A DNA stretch of 55,551 bases from contig JAUVCH010000012.1 of assembly GCA_030595795.1 (NCBI GenBank), forward strand, positions 1 to 55,551. The letters are read 5' to 3'. This document shows positions 43,575 to 52,707 of the stretch, piece by piece (the stretch's first letter is position 1; each line of letters begins with the position of its first letter). The position numbers and the translations under genes were made by a program. Below the pieces are notes generated by a model that was given only the letters and a program-made list of their open reading frames with translations, was not told where the DNA came from and made no database searches. The DNA is from Gammaproteobacteria bacterium. GTDB lineage: Bacteria > Pseudomonadota > Gammaproteobacteria > GCA-001735895.

Positions 43575-44840
43575 ATGAGAGCAAAAATTGTAGTCACCGG
43601 CATGGGCATGGTTAGCCCCCTGGGTTGCGGCGTTGATAAGGTATGGCAACGTCTCGTCGCCGGTGAAAGTGGCATAAAAACTATCACCCGCTTCGACATC
43701 AAAGAATTTCCAATAAAAATAGCGGGGCAGGTACCGAGCCATTTAGACGATGAATCTGCCGGCCTTGATCCCGAGACCATCGTCAGTCGTAAGGAGCGCC
43801 GGAAAATCGACCTCTTCACTCTGTACGCACTGGCGGCTGCCGAAGAGGCCCTTTCGCAGGCCAACTGGTTTCCCACTAGCGAGGACGATCAAAGGGCGAC
43901 ATCGACTATTATCGGCACTGGAATCGGCGGCTTCCCAGTCATCACCGAAGCACAGCGCACCCTCGAGCAAAAAGGCTTTAAACGACTATCTCCGTTTGTA
44001 GCGCCTGCCTTTCTCGCCAATCTGGCGGCCGGAAATCTGTCTATCCGATATGGTTTCAAAGGACCGCTCGGTTGCCCAGTAACCGCCTGCGCAGCTGGAA
44101 TCCAGGCGATTGGTGACGGAATGCGCATGATCCACAGCGGTGAAACCGAGGTCGCCCTGGTTGGTGGCACCGAGGCCTGTATCGACCCATTGGCACTGGC
44201 AAGTTTTCACGCGTTACACGCGCTTTCCACCAATAACGACAGCCCGACCGGTGCATCTCGGCCTTTCGATCAGGATCGAGACGGCTTCGTCATGGGTGAA
44301 GGTGCCGGTTTAATGGTTATCGAAACGCTAGAGCATGCACTTGCGCGCGGGGCAACGCCGCTTGCTACTTTAAGCGGATACGGCACCAGTGCCGATGCCT
44401 ATCATATTACCTCTGGCCCTGAAGATGGATCGGGTGGCGCAGCTGCAATCAAAACCGCGCTATCGAGAGCGGGGCTTGTTGCCGAAGATATCGACCATAT
44501 CAATGCACATGCTACTTCCACTCCAGTGGGTGATCAGGCGGAAGTGGCGGCGCTGAGAAATGTATTCTCAGACCGGCTGCCGAATATTCCAATCTCGGCT
44601 ACTAAATCGGCTACTGGGCATCTACTAGGCGCGGCAGGCGGTATCGAGAGCATTTTCTCTGTGATGGCGGTTTGTAAGAATACCCTGCCTCCTACTCTGA
44701 ATTTGGCAAATCCAGATCAGAATTTCTCAGACCTGAATCTTGTGCCGAACCAATCTCTCGAGCAGGAAACCCGACATGCCCTGTGCAATGGTCTCGGATT
44801 TGGTGGCGTGAATGCCAGTCTGATTGCCAGCAAGCTTTAA
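43575..44840 (+). CDS. fabF: Beta-ketoacyl-ACP synthase II (FabF-like)
   Basis: 421 residues from ATG 43575 (AAGG six bases upstream; ATG 43554 is less likely). KAS II motifs are VVTGMGMVSPLG, the nucleophile Cys in GCPVTACAAGIQAIGDG, His in NAHATSTPVGD, and His in KSATGHLLGAAG. It condenses malonyl-ACP with acyl-ACP in fatty acid elongation. It stands alone and not in an acpP-fabF operon, next to a TetR regulator, so it may be a second, regulated copy. Confidence 0.92.
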   Translation: MRAKIVVTGMGMVSPLGCGVDKVWQRLVAGESGIKTITRFDIKEFPIKIAGQVPSHLDDESAGLDPETIVSRKERRKIDLFTLYALAAAEEALSQANWFPTSEDDQRATSTIIGTGIGGFPVITEAQRTLEQKGFKRLSPFVAPAFLANLAAGNLSIRYGFKGPLGCPVTACAAGIQAIGDGMRMIHSGETEVALVGGTEACIDPLALASFHALHALSTNNDSPTGASRPFDQDRDGFVMGEGAGLMVIETLEHALARGATPLATLSGYGTSADAYHITSGPEDGSGGAAAIKTALSRAGLVAEDIDHINAHATSTPVGDQAEVAALRNVFSDRLPNIPISATKSATGHLLGAAGGIESIFSVMAVCKNTLPPTLNLANPDQNFSDLNLVPNQSLEQETRHALCNGLGFGGVNASLIASKL

Positions 44841-44847
44841 TCCGGTG

Positions 44848-45264
44848 CTATTTAATCTTCTCGGCGGTACGAAAATCAAGCCGATAGCGGAATATGGAGA
44901 GTTCTTCTTGTTGCGAACCATAGCTGGCATATTGATGGCTCCGCATTAAGTCTTCAAAAAGACCTTCATGGACAAAATGGAAACTGAGTTTTCCACGTTC
45001 GCTGATGAGAAAAGCCTTCTGATGATATACCCCATCCCCGCCGATTTCTAACGACGAAAGTGTCTCGTTATTTCGCATCGTTCTGAATAACAGGCCACCA
45101 TCTGTTGACGAAGCCGGTAATAGTTTGAGATATAAACTGGTACTCAATGTGGGATTCACAAACTTGTAAATAACGTCGGTTTCAACATTGGCCTCTTGCA
45201 GCGGGTCCACTGTGGCGCAGGCAGCTAACACAACGAGAATTCCAGCAAAAACTATATTTTTCAT
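44848..45264 (-). CDS. Putative lipoprotein, unknown function
   Basis: 138 residues from ATG 45264. The N-terminus MKNIVFAGILVVLAACATVD is a lipoprotein signal with lipobox LAAC, so Cys17 would be acylated. The mature part is beta-rich with no recognised family. The frame opens earlier at 45306 but that would bury the signal peptide. It ends 7 bp from the convergent fabF stop. Confidence 0.75.
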   Translation of the reverse strand: MKNIVFAGILVVLAACATVDPLQEANVETDVIYKFVNPTLSTSLYLKLLPASSTDGGLLFRTMRNNETLSSLEIGGDGVYHQKAFLISERGKLSFHFVHEGLFEDLMRSHQYASYGSQQEELSIFRYRLDFRTAEKIK

Positions 45265-45337
45265 CGACAGGTGGTCTCCAGTTAACAATGAATCCAATTG
45301 TGTCAAACATTCCCGTTACTGTCTAAGTGCTATAGGC

Positions 45338-46291
45338 CTATTTAGCCAGCCACCCAGATTGCACTATGTATAAAAAAGCGGTCACGGTTAACATCGAAAA
45401 TAAGGTAGAAATAACCACAGCACTCGACGCCCGTTCCTGCCAGACGCCGTATTGCTGGGCAATTACAAAAACATTGGTGGCAGACGGTAGTGCTGCCAGC
45501 AATACCGCACTATAAAGCCAGATCGGCTCGACGTCAGGAACCAGCCAGATCATTAAACCGTAAACCAGTAGTGGATGGATAACGAGCTTTACAGGCACCA
45601 GGTAACTCAATTCCACAGGCAGCCGTTTTAGTGGCCTAAGCGCCGCAGTCACACCCATGACAAATAAAGCACAGGGCCCTGCCGACCGCGCCAACAGCTC
45701 GAGAAACTGATCGAGCATAACCGGTGGCTGAAACTGGAATACCGATGCCGTAACACCAGCAATCGTGGCCAGAATGAACGGATGAGTAAATATTTTCTTA
45801 AGGATTTGCCCGACCAGCGCAATTCTATGGTGTTCGCCCTTTTCATCAATCGCCATTAACAGAGGCGCCAAAGTAAAGTGCATGGCATTTTCAAAACAGA
45901 AGATTAAAGCCACCGGTACACCGGCAGCGGGCCCAAAGGCCGCCAGGGCCAACGGCGGGCCCATATATCCGATATTCCCATAGGCGGCTGCAAGCCCCTG
46001 AATAGTAGCCTCCGGCAAGTTACCCCGCCCACGCCACAGGCCCAGAGACAGCCCCAGGCAAAAAATTATAAAAGTCGCCAATATCGAAACTACGATGAAA
46101 CCAACGTTGGCGAATTGCTCGACAGGCGTTGTTGACAATAACTGATAAAACAATGCAGGCAAGGCGATATAGACGATGAAAAAATTCATCCAGGCCAGGC
46201 CCTCGACAGGTATACGCGCCAGTTTTCCCGACAGATAACCGAGAAAAACCAGTCCGAAGAGAGGCAATACGAGATCAAATACTGCAAGCAT
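45338..46291 (-). CDS. AEC-family transporter
   Basis: 317 residues with about ten hydrophobic helices. AEC hallmarks are FFIVYIALPALFYQLLST in the first half, AAAYGNIGYMGPPLALAAFG (the unwound helix Asn) and LPSATNVFVIAQQYG near the end. Members export auxin-like or malonate/malate-type organic acids in the inner membrane; substrate unknown. It follows trhA by 17 bp, possibly cotranscribed. Confidence 0.9.
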   Translation of the reverse strand: MLAVFDLVLPLFGLVFLGYLSGKLARIPVEGLAWMNFFIVYIALPALFYQLLSTTPVEQFANVGFIVVSILATFIIFCLGLSLGLWRGRGNLPEATIQGLAAAYGNIGYMGPPLALAAFGPAAGVPVALIFCFENAMHFTLAPLLMAIDEKGEHHRIALVGQILKKIFTHPFILATIAGVTASVFQFQPPVMLDQFLELLARSAGPCALFVMGVTAALRPLKRLPVELSYLVPVKLVIHPLLVYGLMIWLVPDVEPIWLYSAVLLAALPSATNVFVIAQQYGVWQERASSAVVISTLFSMLTVTAFLYIVQSGWLAK

Positions 46292-46308
46292 AGGATTAAG
46301 ACATCAAG

Positions 46309-46938
46309 CTAACGAACATATCCGATAATCGATATGAAATGACTAATCGAACCAGCCAGCACAAAGAAATGCCAGATACCATGCGCGTGGTTCAGGCGCT
46401 TCATCTTGTCGAGAATATAAAATACCACACCCGTCACGTAAGCCAGACCGCCAATACTCAACCAGAAAAAGCCCGCCTCCGAAAGCACCAGCTTCAACGC
46501 ATCCAGGTCAATCCAGCAAGCAAAACCCATGGCGAGATAAACCACCATTTGTCCCACCTTCACCGCACGGCCTGACAAATAGAGTTCACTCAGAATACCT
46601 ATCACCGCGATCACCCAGACGGCTATCATAATTGCCCAGCCATTGCCTTCGCGTAGGCTCACAAGCATATACGGTGTATAAGTCCCCGCGATCAAAAGAT
46701 AAATTGAGACATGATCAAAAATCTGAAAAATACGTTTTAATTTCGGCGGACTAAAACTGTGATACAGGGTCGACATGGTATAGAGCAGTACCATGGTGAA
46801 ACCAAATACAGAAAAACTACTAATCAGCCATGGATCACGAGTTTGAATACTAATTGTGAGTAACGCACCGAGACCTACCAGCGCCAGCGCAGCACCGACA
46901 AGATGGCTAATGCTATTGAGTCTTTCGCCGTAATACAT
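46309..46938 (-). CDS. trhA: Hemolysin III/TrhA (PAQR superfamily) membrane protein
   Basis: 209 residues, seven predicted helices. Conserved PAQR features are ERLNSISHLVGAALALVG, STLYHSF (Ser/His), FDHVSIYLLIAGTYTPY (Asp) and HAHGIWHFFVLAGSISHF (zinc His). In E. coli TrhA affects membrane energetics; others are annotated hemolysin III without proof of toxicity. Confidence 0.92.
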   Translation of the reverse strand: MYYGERLNSISHLVGAALALVGLGALLTISIQTRDPWLISSFSVFGFTMVLLYTMSTLYHSFSPPKLKRIFQIFDHVSIYLLIAGTYTPYMLVSLREGNGWAIMIAVWVIAVIGILSELYLSGRAVKVGQMVVYLAMGFACWIDLDALKLVLSEAGFFWLSIGGLAYVTGVVFYILDKMKRLNHAHGIWHFFVLAGSISHFISIIGYVR

Positions 46939-47026
46939 TTTCTATATGAATTGAATCGAGCGGCGTAGTCTAACAGGAAGGTTAGCTCATTACCGACCTG
47001 CTTCCTTCATTTGTCGTATGCACTAA

Positions 47027-47584
47027 CTAATCGTCGTCATCCTCCTCAGGGTTGGTATGCGCGATCCCCTTATGGCACTCGATACAGGTTTCACCCTTTT
47101 CCATCGCCTCTTCCATTTTCTCCCGCGCGCGATGCTCCTGGTTTGCAAAATCCATGCTGCCATAGTCATGGCAATTGCGGCATTCTCGTGAATCATTAGC
47201 CTCCATCTCAGCCCAGACACGCTCGGCCATTTCCAGGCGATGCGCTTCAAACTTTTCCTTCGTATCAATAGTACCGAGCAATTTATGGTAAAGCTCTTTA
47301 GAGGCCTTAATTTTACGAATTAGTTTTGCGGTCCAGTCCTTTGGCACATGACAATCCGAACAAATAGCCCGCACACCCGATGGGTTTTTAAAGTGTACGG
47401 ACTCCTTATATTCAACGTAAACCGTATCTCGCATCTCGTGGCAGGAAATACAAAACTCTAGTGTATTGGTATATTCCATGGCGGTATTGAAACCACCCCA
47501 GAAGATGATGCCCGAGAAACCGCCAAGTACGAATATAATACTCCAGGCGGTGCGTTGGGTAGATCGGCGCAACCAGTTAAACAT
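47027..47584 (-). CDS. NapC/NirT-type tetraheme cytochrome c
   Basis: 185 residues with an N-terminal membrane anchor (TAWSIIFVLGGFSGIIFWGG) and four CxxCH heme sites: CISCH, CSDCH, CRNCH and CIECH. This is the standard quinol-oxidising NapC/NirT architecture, passing electrons from the menaquinol/ubiquinol pool to periplasmic partners. The adjacent diheme cytochrome is the likely partner; no terminal reductase is in the window. The C-terminus is very acidic (EEDDDD). Confidence 0.92.
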   Translation of the reverse strand: MFNWLRRSTQRTAWSIIFVLGGFSGIIFWGGFNTAMEYTNTLEFCISCHEMRDTVYVEYKESVHFKNPSGVRAICSDCHVPKDWTAKLIRKIKASKELYHKLLGTIDTKEKFEAHRLEMAERVWAEMEANDSRECRNCHDYGSMDFANQEHRAREKMEEAMEKGETCIECHKGIAHTNPEEDDDD

Positions 47585-47609
47585 CAGGAACCCCTCAGAG
47601 AAAAGTAAA

Positions 47610-47633
47610 ACGCCGACTATAATCAGTCGGCGT
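47610..47633 (-). terminator. Intrinsic terminator between the diheme cytochrome and napC-like genes
   Basis: ACGCCGACT and AGTCGGCGT form a perfect 9-bp stem with a 6-nt loop; on the minus strand the stem is followed by TTTTACTTTTC. It would stop or attenuate transcription before the NapC-like gene, making the upstream cytochrome more abundant. Confidence 0.75.
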
Positions 47634-47640
47634 CATTATC

Positions 47641-47668
47641 TTACTCGCTATTTCGTTACTCGCTATTT
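47641..47668. repeat. Tandem 15-bp duplication at the cytochrome gene stop codon
   Basis: TTACTCGCTATTT occurs at 47641 and again at 47656, a 15-bp step, and the second copy includes the stop codon of the diheme cytochrome gene (minus strand). Probably a simple replication slip. Confidence 0.8.
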
Positions 47669-48382
47669 TTTCTTTGGCAGGGTAACGGTATAAGCCAGGG
47701 TATCGATTACAATATCCATTGGCAGTGCGCGCAGAGCAGGCATGGCCTCATCGGGTTGACCATTCATGATCTTGTGCAAACCTTCCCAGGGATTACCGGA
47801 AACAACTTTTCCGAGAGACTTCTTCATGTCTTTTGGTTTCTCACCATTCTTACCGTGGCAACCGGCACAAAGCGTATTGTAATAGGCTGCGCCTTTGGCA
47901 ACATCACCATTCACAGACTTATCCGCATTGATATACTTTGTCATATCCACCTGACCTTTGGTAACGAACAAGGCAAGATCGGCAAGGTCAGTATCGGGAA
48001 TCATACCGAGCCCATGAGTAGCGTCTTTGGCAACAGCAATCACATCGGCTGGATCACCACCATCAAATTTGCGGATGCCGGGGATTCCTGTCTTGTATGA
48101 TCCTTTAGCATAGGCTCCGTCCGCTCCACGAAGATCCCAACCATGGCAGGCTTTGCAACGCCAGGTCGCATTGCCTTTCTTCTTGGTATTGGAAGAAGGC
48201 CATGCCTTATGGGTATCCTTGGGCTTATCGGCACCTATCACGGCAAACCACTTATCATAGAGTTGACCACCACGTGCGATAGCGGACTCTTCTTCAGCCT
48301 GTACCGGCGCAGTGACAGAAAATGCGACTAATCCAGCCGCGAGAACACCTACAAAAGTTTTTGTTAAATTATGCTTTTTCAT
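47663..48382 (-). CDS. Periplasmic diheme cytochrome c
   Basis: 239 residues from ATG 48382 with GGAG upstream; earlier frame to 48472 is not supported. Signal peptide MKKHNLTKTFVGVLAAGLVA ending near VQAEEE. Two heme sites, CKACH (first domain) and CAGCH (second), each followed by later Met candidates (GLGMIPD; EAMPAL). The first domain has the WRCKACHGWDLRGADG pattern. Likely accepts electrons from the NapC-like protein encoded next. The physiological partner is unknown. Confidence 0.88.
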   Translation of the reverse strand: MKKHNLTKTFVGVLAAGLVAFSVTAPVQAEEESAIARGGQLYDKWFAVIGADKPKDTHKAWPSSNTKKKGNATWRCKACHGWDLRGADGAYAKGSYKTGIPGIRKFDGGDPADVIAVAKDATHGLGMIPDTDLADLALFVTKGQVDMTKYINADKSVNGDVAKGAAYYNTLCAGCHGKNGEKPKDMKKSLGKVVSGNPWEGLHKIMNGQPDEAMPALRALPMDIVIDTLAYTVTLPKKK

Positions 48383-48526
48383 GTCAATCACTCCTTTTAC
48401 TTTAAAGTTCTTTATACCATTAAACCTATGACATAGGTATAACATTACAGGAGGACAACGCTCTTGACTCAAATCAAGTATTTAATATGCATTCATAATT
48501 TAGTAGGAAGTAATAGAGCGAAAAAC

Positions 48527-49921
48527 TTACAACGCCTTATACAAATGATCCAGGCTTTCCTTGGCATCACCAAACAGCATTCGAGTATTTTCCTTAACGA
48601 ATAACGGATTATCGACCCCGGCGTAGCCCGCCGCCATACCGCGTTTGAGCACGATCGTGATTTCGCCTTTCCAGACTTCTAGTACCGGCATACCGGCGAT
48701 CGGGCTGTTCTCGTCATCCAGTGCCGATGGGTTTACCGTATCGTTGGCACCTATAATAATAGATACGTCGATATTCGGAAAATCGTCATTCACTTCATCC
48801 ATTTCAAATACGATATCGTAAGGAACCTTCGCTTCGGCCAGTAGCACATTCATGTGTCCGGGCATTCGTCCCGCAACCGGATGAATACCAAAGCGAACGT
48901 TAACGCCCTTGTTAATTAGAGACTTCGCGATATCCGAAATAGCATGCTGTGCCTGCGCCATAGCCATGCCATAACCCGGCACTACCATCACTTCTTTGGC
49001 AGTTTTTAATAATTGTGCCGTCTCCGCAATATCGATGGTGGTCACATCACCCTCTTCGGCAAAAGACGAGGCACTCGAGGTGCCACTAGCCGTACCGAAG
49101 CCGCCTGCGATGACACTAATAAAATTACGGTTCATCGCGCGACACATGATGTAACTCAGAATTGCACCACTACTACCAACCAATGCACCGGTGACGATCA
49201 ACAAATCGTTCGATAGCATGAAGCCGGTTGCCGCTGCGGCCCAGCCGGAATAACTGTTCAGCATCGAGATAACGACAGGCATATCAGCCCCGCCGATAGC
49301 TGCCACCATATGTATACCGAACGCCAGAGTAATCAGAGTCATAATGATTAACATCATCTCGGCATCGCCGTGAGTCTCAGCGCCGACAAATTCGATACCG
49401 ACGACGATTACCCCGATAAGCATCGCCAGGTTCAACCAGTGGCGTGCCGGTAATAGCATCGGCTGACCACCGATCATGCCACTAAGTTTACCGTAGGCGA
49501 TGATTGAACCGGTGAAAGTCATCGCACCGATACCGACACCGATGTATATTTCGATTTCATGGATCGTCTTTTCGACGCCGACAAGCTGGATACTGGTATC
49601 GAGAAAATTTGCGTAACCGATTAACACCGCAGCCAGACCGACCAGGCTATGCAGTATTGCAACCAGTTCCGGCATTTGCATCATTTGTACACGACGCGAG
49701 AGTACGAATCCGAGCGCGCCACCACCAGCCATAACCACGATGAGCACATTATAATTTTTAGTGACGAACGCCGATATGGTGACCAGTACGGCTATGGTCA
49801 TGCCGATGATGCCGTAGAGGTTTCCACGGCGAGCCGATTCATTATTCTTCAAACCACCGAGTGCGAGGATAAATAATGCCGCGGCACCCAGGTACGAGAC
49901 CGATATTAAATTTTCAGACAC
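48527..49921 (-). CDS. pntB: NAD(P) transhydrogenase subunit beta PntB
   Basis: 464 residues: about nine N-terminal membrane helices, then the NADP-binding domain III with [40 protein letters not shown] and [19 protein letters not shown]. With PntA it couples hydride transfer between NADH and NADP to proton translocation. It starts 5 bp after pntA. Confidence 0.96.
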   Translation of the reverse strand: MSENLISVSYLGAAALFILALGGLKNNESARRGNLYGIIGMTIAVLVTISAFVTKNYNVLIVVMAGGGALGFVLSRRVQMMQMPELVAILHSLVGLAAVLIGYANFLDTSIQLVGVEKTIHEIEIYIGVGIGAMTFTGSIIAYGKLSGMIGGQPMLLPARHWLNLAMLIGVIVVGIEFVGAETHGDAEMMLIIMTLITLAFGIHMVAAIGGADMPVVISMLNSYSGWAAAATGFMLSNDLLIVTGALVGSSGAILSYIMCRAMNRNFISVIAGGFGTASGTSSASSFAEEGDVTTIDIAETAQLLKTAKEVMVVPGYGMAMAQAQHAISDIAKSLINKGVNVRFGIHPVAGRMPGHMNVLLAEAKVPYDIVFEMDEVNDDFPNIDVSIIIGANDTVNPSALDDENSPIAGMPVLEVWKGEITIVLKRGMAAGYAGVDNPLFVKENTRMLFGDAKESLDHLYKAL

Positions 49922-49926
49922 GCCGA

Positions 49927-51507
49927 CTACCCCTTAAACATTTGCAACATGCGTTGCGTAACTGAAAATCCACCGATAATGTTCACGCTGGTAATGAATA
50001 CCGCAATAATCGATAAATACATGATGATCGGGTTATCTGACGACAACTGAGTTATCGCTCCGAGCACGATAATACTACTGATTGCATTAGTGATGCTCAT
50101 CAATGGCGTATGCAGCGACGGCGACACGTTCCAGATCACCATATAACCAATAAAACAGGACAGAACAAAAACAGTAAAATGCGACATGAACGAGGCCGGG
50201 GCGACGAGACCGAGACCAAACAGAGCCAGACCGCAGATAAAAATGGGTAACCAGGCGCTCTTCGCCGCCAGCACTACTTTTGATGGTTTTTTAGGCTCGG
50301 ATTTTTGCGTTTCCACCTCAACTTCCTTGGTCTGCCCGCTATAAGAGGGCTGACGGGCAGAAACTTCTATTGGCGGCGGCGGCCAGGTAATTTCACCGCT
50401 GTTCACCACCGTGGCGCCCCGTACCACAACATTTTCGAAATCGACTTCGAGCTCACCATTTTTCTCGGGACACATTTCTTCGAGCAAGTTATAAATATTG
50501 GTTGCGTATAACTGGCTAGACTGAGCAGCCATACGACTCGGTAAATCGGTATAGCCAACGATATTGACGCCATGTTTTTTAACTACCTTGCCGGGTGCCG
50601 TGAGTTCGCAGTTACCACCCTGCTCCGCAGCAAGATCGACGATAACACCACCGTCGCGCATGCTTTTTACCATTGCTTCAGTGACCAGTTTCGGTGCAGG
50701 CCTGCCTGGAATCAGTGCAGTCGTAATAATGATATCAACTTCTTTGGCCTGCTCAGCGAACAGAGCCATTTCGGCTTCGATGAATTCTTTACTCATTACT
50801 TTGGCGTAACCACCTTCACCGCTACCATCTTCTTCGAACTCGAGTTCGAGAAATTCGGCATCCATACTCAGAATTTGATCCTTCACTTCGGGACGGGTAT
50901 CGAAGGCACGCACTATCGCACCGAGAGATTTAGCCGTACCAATAGCGGCCAGACCAGCAACCCCGGCACCAATTACCATGACCTTGGCAGGCGGCACTTT
51001 ACCCGCAGCAGTAATCTGGCCTGCGAAAAAACGACCAAACTGATTGGAAGCTTCGACAACCGCTCGATAGCCTGCAATATTTGCCATCGAACTCAGAGCA
51101 TCGAGCTTTTGCGCACGTGAGATACGTGGAATACTATCCATTGCCAGCGCTGTTGAACCGTGATCAGCCAACTGCTTGAGTAAAGGCTCGTTTTGAGCCG
51201 GCCAGATAAAACTAATAAGCCGACTACCGCGTTGCATTAATTCGATTTCATGCGTTTCGGTGTTCAGGTTTTTTTCTGGAGCACGAACCTTTATGATTAA
51301 GTCCGAAACCGCATAAGTCGATTGGGCGTTTTTGTTAATGCTGGCACCCGCATCAATATAAGACTTATCGGAGAAGTTAGCAGCTTCACCGGCACCAGCT
51401 TCGACAACCACTTCGAAACCTAATTTAATCAGTTTCTCGGCAACATCCGGTGTGGTCGCTACGCGCTTCTCGCCCGCATGTATTTCTTTTAATACACCAA
51501 TTTTCAT
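49927..51507 (-). CDS. pntA: NAD(P) transhydrogenase subunit alpha PntA
   Basis: 526 residues: an N-terminal NAD(H)-binding domain I ([20 protein letters not shown]; Rossmann motif [20 protein letters not shown]; catalytic-loop [15 protein letters not shown]), a Lys/Glu-rich linker and four C-terminal membrane helices. Thus it is the fused E. coli-type alpha subunit. Operon with pntB. The divergent pta gene shares its upstream region. Confidence 0.96.
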   Translation of the reverse strand: MKIGVLKEIHAGEKRVATTPDVAEKLIKLGFEVVVEAGAGEAANFSDKSYIDAGASINKNAQSTYAVSDLIIKVRAPEKNLNTETHEIELMQRGSRLISFIWPAQNEPLLKQLADHGSTALAMDSIPRISRAQKLDALSSMANIAGYRAVVEASNQFGRFFAGQITAAGKVPPAKVMVIGAGVAGLAAIGTAKSLGAIVRAFDTRPEVKDQILSMDAEFLELEFEEDGSGEGGYAKVMSKEFIEAEMALFAEQAKEVDIIITTALIPGRPAPKLVTEAMVKSMRDGGVIVDLAAEQGGNCELTAPGKVVKKHGVNIVGYTDLPSRMAAQSSQLYATNIYNLLEEMCPEKNGELEVDFENVVVRGATVVNSGEITWPPPPIEVSARQPSYSGQTKEVEVETQKSEPKKPSKVVLAAKSAWLPIFICGLALFGLGLVAPASFMSHFTVFVLSCFIGYMVIWNVSPSLHTPLMSITNAISSIIVLGAITQLSSDNPIIMYLSIIAVFITSVNIIGGFSVTQRMLQMFKG

Positions 51508-51637
51508 TTACCTAACCCAATAGATGTGGACAGGCCAGCCTGATCAGGCATGACGTCTGTGCAGTTAACGGTTAAAATTAACATTCTAATTATTTATGAG
51601 TGTTCCAAAAATGGCGTCGATAGAACATACCACATAC

Positions 51638-51657
51638 GGTATAGTATATTGTATACC
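51638..51657. promoter_or_regulatory. Inverted repeat in the pntA/pta divergent region
   Basis: GGTATA (51638-51643) and TATACC (51652-51657) flank an 8-bp AT-rich centre in a stretch with many TATA-like words. It could be an operator or part of the pta promoter. Support is positional only. Confidence 0.25.
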
Positions 51658-51717
51658 AGTCCCTTCCAAAATAGTCACCAAGAGCCTATTTTGCCCCAGA
51701 TATGAAGTCACGGAACA

Positions 51718-52707
51718 ATGAATAATTCTTTGCTTAGCATTAAAAAAAATAATATGCCACCGCGTAATATCGTTCTCGCGGAAGGGGGGGACATGCGAGT
51801 CATTGAGGCTGCCGTTCGTGCCACGGCCGATGAAATAGCTCGCTGCATTCTCGTTGGTAACCGTGATGCTATCGAATCTTCGGCCAAAAAAGCTGGTTTT
51901 AGTCTTGCCAAAATTAGCATCGAAGATCCTGAAACTTCCCCTCGGATTGAGCAATATGCAACTCTTCTACATCAGCTGAGAGCCAAAAAAGGAATGACCG
52001 AGGAGCAGGCTAGTCAGCTGGCCAAAGACCCGTTATATTTTGCCGACCTGATGTTACAGGCGGGTGACGCCGATGGCTCAATCGCGGGTGCTCAATACAC
52101 CACCGGTGATCGCGTGCGATCAGCGTTACAGATTATCGGTGTCACGCCCGGCTTTAAAACGGTATCGAGTTTCATGCTCATGGTATTCGATGCCGACCAC
52201 CACGAAATTAAACAGAGCATGATATTTTCTGACTGTGCTCTGGTGGTCAACCCAACTACAGAGCAGTTAGCAGAAATTGCAATCGCCTCAACCGAATCCG
52301 CGAAAAGAATGCTAGATGAGGAACCCCGTGTCGCAATGCTATCGTTTTCTACCAATGGTAGCGCGAACCACGAAATGGTCGATAAGGTGCGCGAGGCGAC
52401 TAATCTGGTAAAACAGGCTTTACCCGATCTCGCAATTGATGGTGAAGTTCAACTCGACGCGGCCATTGTGCCCTCGATATCGGGTCAAAAAATGCCCAAC
52501 TCCAGCATTAAAGGCAGGGCCAATGTGCTCATTTTTCCGGATTTAAACGCTGCTAATATTGGTTACAAACTGACCCAACGATTTGCTGGTGCAAAAGCTA
52601 CTGGGCCGATAATGCAGGGTTTAAATAAGCCAGCAAACGATCTCTCACGCGGTTGTTCAGCGGAGGATGTTTATAATTTAATCGGCTTGACTGCAATGCA
52701 GGTTTGA
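51718..52707 (+). CDS. pta: Phosphate acetyltransferase (short form) Pta
   Basis: 329 residues, the short Pta form without the regulatory N-terminal domains. Motifs: IVLAEGGDMRVIEAA, DADGSIAGAQYTTGDRVRSA, MLSFSTNGSANHEMVDKVRE and the C-terminal GPIMQGLNKPANDLSRGCS. It interconverts acetyl-CoA and acetyl phosphate. No ackA is adjacent. Its last 110 bp overlap the 3' end of the convergent mltF-like gene. Confidence 0.93.
   Translation: MNNSLLSIKKNNMPPRNIVLAEGGDMRVIEAAVRATADEIARCILVGNRDAIESSAKKAGFSLAKISIEDPETSPRIEQYATLLHQLRAKKGMTEEQASQLAKDPLYFADLMLQAGDADGSIAGAQYTTGDRVRSALQIIGVTPGFKTVSSFMLMVFDADHHEIKQSMIFSDCALVVNPTTEQLAEIAIASTESAKRMLDEEPRVAMLSFSTNGSANHEMVDKVREATNLVKQALPDLAIDGEVQLDAAIVPSISGQKMPNSSIKGRANVLIFPDLNAANIGYKLTQRFAGAKATGPIMQGLNKPANDLSRGCSAEDVYNLIGLTAMQV

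Noticed and set aside
50572..51120. 182-codon frame antisense to pntA
   Set aside because: Shadow of a highly conserved gene with no ribosome site.
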